A stretch of DNA of 11,465 bases from an uncultured Alphaproteobacteria bacterium (GTDB taxonomy: Bacteria; Pseudomonadota; Alphaproteobacteria; Rhizobiales; Ancalomicrobiaceae), in contig CALBKH010000007.1 of NCBI GenBank assembly GCA_937892955.1, positions 1-11,465 on the forward strand. The letters are read 5' to 3'. The position numbers were made by a program, and so were the translations under genes. Positions 7,301 to 11,465 of this stretch are shown here, piece after piece. Positions within the stretch are counted from its first letter, which is position 1; every line of letters begins with the position of its first letter. The notes beneath the pieces were generated by a model. It was not told the DNA's origin. It made no database searches and worked only from the letters and a program-made list of their open reading frames with translations.

Positions 7301-7713
7301 GCTTCGATCGCGGCCATCACGGCCACCGTGGTCATCACGGCCATCGCGGCGAGCGCCGTGAGGGCGGTGAACGCGGTGAGCGCCGTGAAGGTGGCGAACG
7401 CCGCGAGGGCGGCGACCGCGGTGACCGCCGCGATCGCGGCGACAACGCCGCCGCCCGTCGAGCCCGCGACGCCGCGGTGCCCGGTCGCGGCGAGGGTGGC
7501 CGCCCGCCGCGGACCGGCGAAGGTCCGCGCGGCCGCGACGACCGCCGCTTCTCCGATCGCGGCCCGCGCCGCGACGAGGGTCGCGACCGTCCGCGCTTCG
7601 AGGATCGCGGCAAGCGCCCGGAGAAACCGATCGACCCGAATTCGCCCTTCGCCGCCCTGTTGGCGCTGAAGGCCGAGCTCGAATCGAAAGGCAAGGGCGA
7701 CAAGTCGGAGTGA
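4390..7713 (+). CDS. SUV3-like superfamily 2 RNA helicase with disordered tail
   Basis: This 1107-residue protein resembles the alphaproteobacterial relatives of the mitochondrial RNA helicase SUV3 and probably unwinds RNA during turnover or remodelling. Visible helicase motifs are the Walker A GPTNTGKT (32-39), STVEAMP (97-103), Walker B-like DEVQ (114-117), a TARDLL-type motif III region (148-153), VATDAVGMGLN (238-248, motif V) and QIAGRAGR (277-284, motif VI). Residues 290-835 carry the SUV3-type helical C-terminal domains and further poorly defined parts. Residues about 836-960 are Ala/Glu/Pro-rich. A conserved-looking IEIWRPGRF patch (963-971) leads into an Arg/Gly/His-rich tail, and the protein ends with DPNSPFAALLALKAELE, a C-terminal motif I recall in this family. 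The start is TTG at 4390; an in-frame stop at 4336-4338 limits extension, and motif I begins at residue 32, so the start is near. The ribosome-binding site is weak. Repeat copy B lies just after the stop. Confidence 0.9.
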   Translation: MPTRDTARPSAAASLPVLPPSIRARTVTAVLGPTNTGKTHLAIERMLAQPSGLIGLPLRLLAREVYGRIAERAGKSAVALITGEEKIIPDDPRYWVSTVEAMPRRTDVDFVAIDEVQLAGDLERGHIFTDRILNLRGRHETLLLGALTARDLLEKLLPGINVVTRPRMSQLTYAGSKKLLRLPPRTAVVAFSGEEVYGIAELIRRQRGGAAVVLGALSPRTRNAQVELFQSGDVDILVATDAVGMGLNLDVDHVAFAGSRKFDGYQYRNLNAAELGQIAGRAGRHMRDGTFGVTGRVDPFADELVEQLETHRFQPLSRLQWRNPALDFSSLAALRRTLDEPPREEGLTRAPLADDQNALELAARDEDIARFAHGAERVALLWDVAQVPDYRKIAPANHADLVATLFRFLVEKGTIPDDWIAKRVAEADRTDGDIDTLSARIAHVRTWTFVANRPDWLTDPVHWRDKTRAIEDRLSDALHESLTRRFVDRRTSVLMRRLRENAMIEAEITTGGDVNVEGHRIGHLAGFRFVADATGEGEDAKAVRNAAAKALAGEIEARADRLSRAGDGDIVLSADGSLRWLGEVVAKLGPGQDTLRPAVLVIADEQLTGPARDKVQARLDLWIAAQIANLLKPLVDLRDAADIEGIGKGVAFQLVEALGVLERSQIADEVKALDQTMRASLRKYGVRFGAYHVFVPALLKPAPSALIARLWSLGHADVDTHMAGELNHLSASGRTSIHVDKQIPKQLWRIAGFRVCGERAVRIDILERLADIIRPLVAWKPLDPSVTPPEGAVPGGGAFTVTVAMTSLLGCSGEDFASVLKSLGYRSEKRKVPKPAPRLVHPAVTVTAEEAAAAPAPEIVSSETAPTEPAETPAEAVAEVEAIVPSEAAPATEPAAEAAPVAEEASAAEAAPVEAAPIEATEPTAEPTPAEDAAPVAEAAPAEAEATSEPDTTAETGEPEQIEIEIWRPGRFDRGHHGHRGHHGHRGERREGGERGERREGGERREGGDRGDRRDRGDNAAARRARDAAVPGRGEGGRPPRTGEGPRGRDDRRFSDRGPRRDEGRDRPRFEDRGKRPEKPIDPNSPFAALLALKAELESKGKGDKSE

Positions 7714-7722
7714 GACCGAACG

Positions 7723-7842
7723 CACGAAGCTTCGACGTGTTCGAAACCTCGTGAGGGAAGGCGCGCCCGAAGGGCGTCGGCCGGTCGGGCCGTAACGCTC
7801 GTGAAATTCGGCCTCACCGAATTTCACGAGCCGAGTATGACA
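7723..7842 (+). repeat. Dispersed hairpin-rich intergenic element, copy B
   Basis: This copy aligns with the minus strand of 1291-1415. Its first hairpin (7723-7734 with 7742-7753, two mismatches) begins 10 bases after the helicase stop and may serve as its terminator. CGCCC/GGGCG and CGGCC/GGCCG stems follow. The last stem is perfect: 14 bases at 7798-7811 pair with 7817-7830 around CCTCA. Compared with copy A, the stem CTCATG/CATGAG is CTCGTG/CACGAG here: an A-T pair replaced by a G-C pair, as expected if the fold matters. The element ends 29 bases before the S4-protein start. Confidence 0.8.
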
Positions 7843-7871
7843 CCCGCCGCGCGCGGCTCGGAAGGCGCACC

Positions 7872-8276
7872 ATGGATGCCGATCGCCAACGTCTCGATCG
7901 CTGGCTCTGGCACGCCCGCGTGGTCAAGACCCGCGAGCTCGCCAAGTCGCTGATCGAGGGCGGCCACGTCCGTGTCGACCGCGAACGCGAGACCAAGGCC
8001 GGCGCCGCGGTGAAACGCGGCCAGACCCTGACCGTCACCCTGCCGTCCCGGGTCCTGGTGCTGAAGGTCGTCGACTTCGTCGAACGCCGCGGTTCGGCCG
8101 AGGTCGCATCGCGCCTCTACGAGGACCTGAGCCCACCCCGCCCACCGCGCGAGCCCCGCCCCGAGACCGTCACCCTCGCCACCCGCGACGCCGGCTCCGG
8201 CCGCCCGACCAAGCGCGAGCGCCGCGCCATCGACCGGCTGGTCGCCGAACCCGGCGATTTCTTCGACGAGACGTAG
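7872..8276 (+). CDS. S4-domain RNA-binding protein, Hsp15 (HslR)-like
   Basis: This 134-residue basic protein carries an S4 domain from about residue 5 to 65 (RLDRWLWHARVVKTRELAKS, then IEGGHVRVDR and RGQTLTV), the layout of Hsp15. In E. coli, Hsp15 binds 50S subunits carrying stranded nascent chains and is heat-induced; the role is inferred by homology. The C-terminal 60 residues are Pro/Arg-rich and less conserved, with an RPTKRERRAIDRL segment typical of alphaproteobacterial members. The ATG at 7872 has GGAAGG about 8 bases upstream. The gene begins 29 bases after repeat copy B, so its transcripts may include that element as a leader if they read through from the helicase. A short T-run (8280-8284) follows the stop without an obvious stem. 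Confidence 0.85.
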   Translation: MDADRQRLDRWLWHARVVKTRELAKSLIEGGHVRVDRERETKAGAAVKRGQTLTVTLPSRVLVLKVVDFVERRGSAEVASRLYEDLSPPRPPREPRPETVTLATRDAGSGRPTKRERRAIDRLVAEPGDFFDET

Positions 8277-8337
8277 AGCTTTTTGTCGCACCGCGGTGAA
8301 AGCGGCGGATCCGCAATCTACCGCCCCGCCTCCACGC

Positions 8338-8376
8338 TTGCGCAAGTTCGCGCTCTCGGCTAACCGGAACGCCGAG
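8338..8376 (+). promoter_or_regulatory. Candidate promoter and hairpin upstream of fdxA
   Basis: TTGCGC (8338-8343) and TAACCG (8361-8366) are 17 bases apart and could form a weak sigma70-type promoter. The -35 sits in the palindrome CTTGCGCAAG (8337-8346). CTCGGC (8355-8360) and GCCGAG (8371-8376) form a stem around the -10. Matches to consensus are modest, so both are tentative. Confidence 0.3.
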
Positions 8377-8450
8377 TGTGTGCCGCGCGCCCAATGCCCA
8401 CCCGGGCGCCGGTCTCCGACGTCCGGGGCGAAAGCCGAGAGGATAGCGAC

Positions 8451-8789
8451 ATGACCTACGTGGTCACCGACAACTGCATCAAGTGCAAGTACACCGACTG
8501 CGTCGAAGTCTGCCCGGTCGACTGCTTCTACGAAGGCGAGAACATGCTCGTCATCCACCCGGACGAGTGCATCGACTGCGGCGTCTGCGAGCCCGAGTGC
8601 CCGGCGGAAGCGATCAAGCCCGACACCGAGAGCGGCCTCGAGGATTGGCTGAAGCTCAACACCGAATACGCCACCAAATGGCCGAACCTCACCTCCAAGC
8701 GCGACCACGCCCCGGATGCCAAGGATTTCGACGGCATGACCGGCAAGCTCGCCAAGTTCTTCTCGCCGGAGCCCGGTCAGGGCGACTGA
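8451..8789 (+). CDS. fdxA: 7Fe-8S ferredoxin FdxA
   Basis: This 112-residue small electron-transfer protein is of the Azotobacter FdI type. Its first motif, CIKCKYTDCVEVCPVDC, provides Cys9, 12, 17, 21 and 25; the second, CIDCGVCEPECP, provides Cys40, 43, 46 and 50. By comparison with FdI, Cys9, 17 and 50 should hold the [3Fe-4S] cluster and Cys21, 40, 43 and 46 the [4Fe-4S] cluster. The C-terminal extension (residues 60-112, LKLNTEYATKWPNL) is typical of this class. The ATG at 8451 has GAGAGGA about 8 bases upstream; an earlier start at 8376 would add a non-homologous leader. Its redox partner is not indicated by neighbours. The last six codons are the first unit of a 30-bp tandem repeat that continues past the stop. 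Confidence 0.95.
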   Translation: MTYVVTDNCIKCKYTDCVEVCPVDCFYEGENMLVIHPDECIDCGVCEPECPAEAIKPDTESGLEDWLKLNTEYATKWPNLTSKRDHAPDAKDFDGMTGKLAKFFSPEPGQGD

Positions 8790-8880
8790 CAAGGGAACCG
8801 GCCCGGTCAGGGCGACTGACAAGGGAACCGGCCCGGTCAGGGCGACTGATCGCAGGACCCGCCCGGTCGGGGCGACCGGC
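8771..8880 (+). repeat. 30-bp direct tandem repeat spanning the fdxA stop codon
   Basis: Units start at 8771, 8801, 8831 and 8861. The first two are identical over 30 bases, the third matches for its first 19 bases and then diverges, and the fourth is a degenerate 20-base remnant. The first unit encodes the end of FdxA (PGQGD and stop), so TGA recurs in frame in units two and three. Each complete unit contains a small stem GTCAG/CTGAC with a GGCGA loop (first copy 8776-8790), and unit four can form CCGGTC/GACCGG. It is probably a slippage or unequal-exchange duplication of the gene's 3' end. Confidence 0.92.
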
Positions 8881-8943
8881 CTCGACGTGCGATCAGGCAT
8901 CGCAGCCGCAGCGCGTCGAGACGTCGCGGGATCACCCATGCGG

Positions 8944-8965
8944 ACGGCGCCCACTCGGGCGCCGT
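8944..8965 (+). terminator. fdxA intrinsic terminator
   Basis: ACGGCGCCC (8944-8952) and GGGCGCCGT (8957-8965) form a perfect 9-bp GC-rich stem with an ACTC loop, followed by CGTCGTTT. It lies 155 bases after the fdxA stop, beyond the tandem repeats, so the repeats should be in the fdxA 3' untranslated region. Confidence 0.8.
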
Positions 8966-9423
8966 CGTCGTTTCACGCCGCTCGGCGGCCTCCGAACGCC
9001 CGCATTTTCACCATTGCCATGATTTGTCGCGAAAGAGTCGCGAGATCGCCACGAAGCGGCGGCCCTCGACGCTTCCGCAGACCCGTAATTTGTGGTATGC
9101 ATTTCTCCGCAGTCGAATTTCCCACCGACTCTCCCAAGCGGAGTTTCCTGATGACCGGCCTGCTCGTCGCAGCTTCTCGGTGCGTGTCGAACCTTCCGTC
9201 GACCGAACCCGAGATGAAGCAAACTCTTGCGACGCATCCGGAGCATCGGTGGGAGAGGCCCTTCCGGACCGACTGAACATGTAACCGAGCACGCGTTCGC
9301 CGCCCCGGTCCGCCCGGGGTGCACGGGCGTGCCTGTCGCCGCGCCCACCTTCGTGCGGAAGGCGGGAAAGCGACCCACTTTCGAGGCTCCTTCGGGGGCC
9401 GGTCGAACAGGAGTATCGGGCGT
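8966..9423 (+). other. Gene-free stretch upstream of carD, with possible structured leader
   Basis: I see no supported coding sequence here. A possible -10 TATGCA (9096-9101, with TG before it) has a weak -35-like TTCCGC at 9073-9078. Immediately downstream is a nested stem: CTCCGC (9105-9110) with GCGGAG (9138-9143), enclosing AGTCG (9111-9115) with CGACT (9126-9130), followed by TTT. Further stems are GTCGA/TCGAC near 9186-9203 and CGCCCG/CGGGCG (9311-9329). Either carD has a leader over 300 nt long or a small RNA lies in the gap. No known riboswitch or RNA family was recognised. Confidence 0.4.
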
Positions 9424-10035
9424 ATGGCCACCACCCCCATCAAGAAGACGTCCCAGACCCGCCATGGCTTCAAGGCGGGCGAGCACATCGTCTACCCGGC
9501 CCACGGCGTCGGCCAGATCACCGGTATCGAAGACCAGGAGATCGCCGGCTACAAGCTCGAGCTCTTCGTCATCTCCTTCGAGAAGGACAAGATGACGCTG
9601 CGCGTTCCCGTCTCCAAGATCGCCACCGTCGGCATGCGCAAGCTCGCCGAGACCTCCGTCGTCAAGAAGGCGTTGGAGACGGTGAAGGGTCGCGCCCGCA
9701 TCAAGCGCACCATGTGGTCGCGCCGGGCCCAGGAATACGAAGCCAAGATCAACTCCGGCGACCTCATCTCCATCGCCGAGGTGGTCCGCGACCTCTATCG
9801 CGCCGACAGCCAGCCCGAGCAGTCCTACTCCGAGCGTCAGCTCTACGAGGCGGCTCTCGACCGCATGGCGCGTGAAGTCGCCGCCGTCGATCACGTTTCC
9901 GAGACCGAGGCGATCCGTCAGATCGAACAGAACCTGATGAAGAACCCGCGCCGCAACGCCAAGGCCGGCGAAGCCGAGGCCGAAACCGCCGGCGACGCCG
10001 AGTACGTCGACGACGAGCGCGAAGAAGCGGCGTGA
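9424..10035 (+). CDS. carD: CarD-family transcriptional regulator
   Basis: This 203-residue protein binds RNA polymerase and, in studied CarD/CdnL proteins, stabilises open complexes at promoters, including those of rRNA genes; the role is inferred by homology. The N-terminal RNA polymerase-interaction domain covers about residues 14-75 (FKAGEHIVYPAHGVGQITGI, then LRVPVSKIATVGMRKL). The helical DNA-binding domain runs from about 80 to 180, including the TMWSRRAQEYEAKINSGDL segment with the tryptophan that contacts DNA in this family. Residues 180-203 form an acidic, Ala/Glu-rich tail longer than in minimal CarD. The ATG at 9424 is supported by CAGGAG about 10 bases upstream; an earlier GTG-type start at 9319 would add a leader unlike CarD. 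It sits between fdxA and rpoH2, and a strong terminator separates it from rpoH2. Confidence 0.95.
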   Translation: MATTPIKKTSQTRHGFKAGEHIVYPAHGVGQITGIEDQEIAGYKLELFVISFEKDKMTLRVPVSKIATVGMRKLAETSVVKKALETVKGRARIKRTMWSRRAQEYEAKINSGDLISIAEVVRDLYRADSQPEQSYSERQLYEAALDRMAREVAAVDHVSETEAIRQIEQNLMKNPRRNAKAGEAEAETAGDAEYVDDEREEAA

Positions 10036-10044
10036 GGCCGGATT

Positions 10045-10060
10045 CGGCGGATTTCCGCCG
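10045..10060 (+). other. Short inverted repeat just after carD
   Basis: CGGCGGA (10045-10051) and TCCGCCG (10054-10060) are inverted arms two bases apart, 9 bases beyond the carD stop. As RNA the loop would need to open to about four bases. It may add to transcription termination or mRNA stability ahead of the stronger hairpin downstream. Confidence 0.4.
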
Positions 10061-10081
10061 ATCGTGACGCCGAACGAAATC

Positions 10082-10109
10082 TCGGGGCCCGGAGCGATCC
10101 GGGCCCCGA
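10082..10109 (+). terminator. carD intrinsic terminator
   Basis: TCGGGGCCCGGA (10082-10093) and TCCGGGCCCCGA (10098-10109) form a perfect 12-bp stem with a GCGA tetraloop, 46 bases past the carD stop. The sequence after it, TGCGTTTC, has a short T-run. The remainder of the 313-base carD-rpoH2 gap holds the palindromes at 10191-10222 and the hairpin by the rpoH2 start. Confidence 0.85.
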
Positions 10110-10190
10110 TGCGTTTCGGGACCTCTCGCCGCCACCGCCCCGGATCCTTCTCCGCCATGAACCCGCCATGGTCGCCCGCGACGTTTCGTA

Positions 10191-10222
10191 CATGAGAACG
10201 GTTCTCATGCGGTCTCGACCGC
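10191..10222. promoter_or_regulatory. Two adjacent palindromes upstream of rpoH2, possible operator
   Basis: CATGAGAAC (10191-10199) and GTTCTCATG (10201-10209) are perfect 9-bp arms around one G. Next to them GCGGTC (10209-10214) and GACCGC (10217-10222) are perfect 6-bp arms. They lie 130-160 bases before the rpoH2 ATG, where an operator or promoter would be expected. The motif is not an exact match to the LexA, Fur, Irr or Zur boxes I know, and I found no convincing EcfG-type or sigma70 promoter beside it. Confidence 0.45.
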
Positions 10223-10314
10223 ACCCGGAATTTCCTCTAAGAGCGTTGATCAGGATTTTCACGTAATCCGATCCATCCCGACGACGGCTTCATCATCCGT
10301 CGCCGATCCGAGCG

Positions 10315-10342
10315 CCGACGGCCTTGAACCGTCGGAAGGAGG
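10315..10342 (+). promoter_or_regulatory. Hairpin abutting the rpoH2 Shine-Dalgarno sequence
   Basis: CCGACGG (10315-10321) and CCGTCGG (10329-10335) form a perfect 7-bp stem with a CCTTGAA loop. The very next base begins AAGGAGG (10336-10342), a perfect Shine-Dalgarno sequence 6 bases before the ATG. The stem does not cover the Shine-Dalgarno but could hinder ribosome loading or hold it open. Sigma32 mRNAs are thermally controlled in E. coli, so this site deserves notice, although the E. coli structure is different. Confidence 0.5.
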
Positions 10343-10348
10343 CCGAAG

Positions 10349-11212
<864 letters not shown>

Positions 11213-11247
11213 TCGGCGCAGCTCCCGCACCGCCCCCACGCCACCGG

Positions 11248-11282
11248 CACGGAGAGGTCCGACCCGATCGGAACCCTCCGTG
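11248..11282 (+). terminator. Candidate rpoH2 terminator hairpin
   Basis: The 14-base arm starting CACGGAG (11248-11261) pairs with the arm ending CTCCGTG (11269-11282), with two mismatches in the middle. It lies 35 bases after the rpoH2 stop. No T-tract follows. The rest of 11283-11414 holds an imperfect stem near 11311-11342 and nothing else I can support. Confidence 0.5.
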
Positions 11283-11414
11283 ACGCCGAGCGCCTGCCGA
11301 TGCCGGCCGGTCGACCGCCTTCGCATCGGATGCGCGAAGCGGTTCCTCGGGAAAACGATGCGGGCTTCGGCCGTCGCCCGGACCTCGGCGGCTCGGTCGC
11401 GTCGCCCCGACCTC

Positions 11415-11463
11415 ATGAGACCTGTGCGCGGATAGCCCTCGACGACCGTCTACTGACGTGATT
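11415..11463. repeat. Right copy of the 49-bp inverted repeat bounding the window
   Basis: This is the exact reverse complement of bases 1-49, followed by only two more bases (ca) before the window ends. The flank on the inner side (CCTC before ATGAGA) does not match the left copy, so the repeat's inner boundary is sharp at 49 bp. Confidence 0.9.
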
Positions 11464-11465
11464 CA

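Noticed and set aside
6121..7827. Minus-strand open frame of 568 codons opposite the helicase C-terminus
   Set aside because: Its Gly/Arg/Ala-rich repeats mirror the low-complexity tail of the helicase; it lacks a family match and crosses repeat copy B.
8771..8880. CRISPR array
   Set aside because: The 30-bp units are directly adjacent without unique spacers, and there are no cas genes.
8483..9022. Frame with an amino-acid repeat (ARSGRLTREP) across the fdxA end
   Set aside because: The protein repeat simply reflects the 30-bp DNA repeat read out of frame with fdxA.
9090..9300. 6S RNA, SRP RNA, tmRNA or RNase P RNA upstream of carD
   Set aside because: None of the conserved sequence motifs of these RNAs could be found.
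10240..10275. ECF or sigma70 promoter for rpoH2 around TTGATC and TAATCC
   Set aside because: The spacing of 12 bases is too short, and no GGAAC/CGTT pair with the proper gap was found.

Overview
The window looks like chromosomal DNA from an alphaproteobacterium, most likely Hyphomicrobiales (Rhizobiales). The evidence is high GC with strong GC-ending codon preference, and a run of core genes typical of that order: rpmB, a DUF3108 protein, a SUV3-like helicase, an Hsp15-like S4 protein, a 7Fe ferredoxin, CarD and an RpoH2-type sigma factor. The genus cannot be read from the sequence. None of the protein genes looks like a mobile or defence system; the unusual material lies in the non-coding DNA.

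Layout. Bases 1-1242 hold a minus-strand unit: a sigma70-type promoter, rpmB (ribosomal protein L28), and a YhhQ-type queuosine-precursor transporter ending in a hairpin. Bases 1291-2291 hold a minus-strand DJ-1/PfpI-family gene with a 16-bp terminator hairpin. From 2463 everything reads on the plus strand: a secreted DUF3108 protein, then about 1.1 kb without a gene (3309-4389) built of degenerate tandem repeats about 240-255 bp long. Next come a 1107-residue helicase with a disordered Ala/Glu/Pro and Arg/Gly/His-rich tail, an S4 RNA-binding protein, fdxA, carD and rpoH2.

How the genes work together. The common theme is information flow: ribosome assembly and rescue (L28, S4/Hsp15-like), tRNA modification supply (queuosine precursor uptake), RNA remodelling (helicase), and RNA polymerase control (CarD, RpoH2). 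FdxA and the DJ-1 protein fit redox or stress handling. Apart from the likely rpmB-yhhQ operon, most plus-strand genes appear to be separate units, with clear terminator hairpins after fdxA and carD.

Main non-coding observations. (1) The two ends of the window are a perfect 49-bp inverted repeat (1-49 and 11415-11463). (2) A hairpin-rich dispersed element of about 115 nt occurs twice in opposite orientation (1291-1415 and 7723-7842), each time directly 3' of a gene, with a paired base change in one stem. (3) There is an imperfect tandem array upstream of the helicase. (4) An exact 30-bp tandem repeat begins inside the last codons of fdxA, so the fdxA stop codon is copied twice downstream. (5) Structured leaders are possible upstream of carD and rpoH2. 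No search or folding program was run, so novelty is not established.
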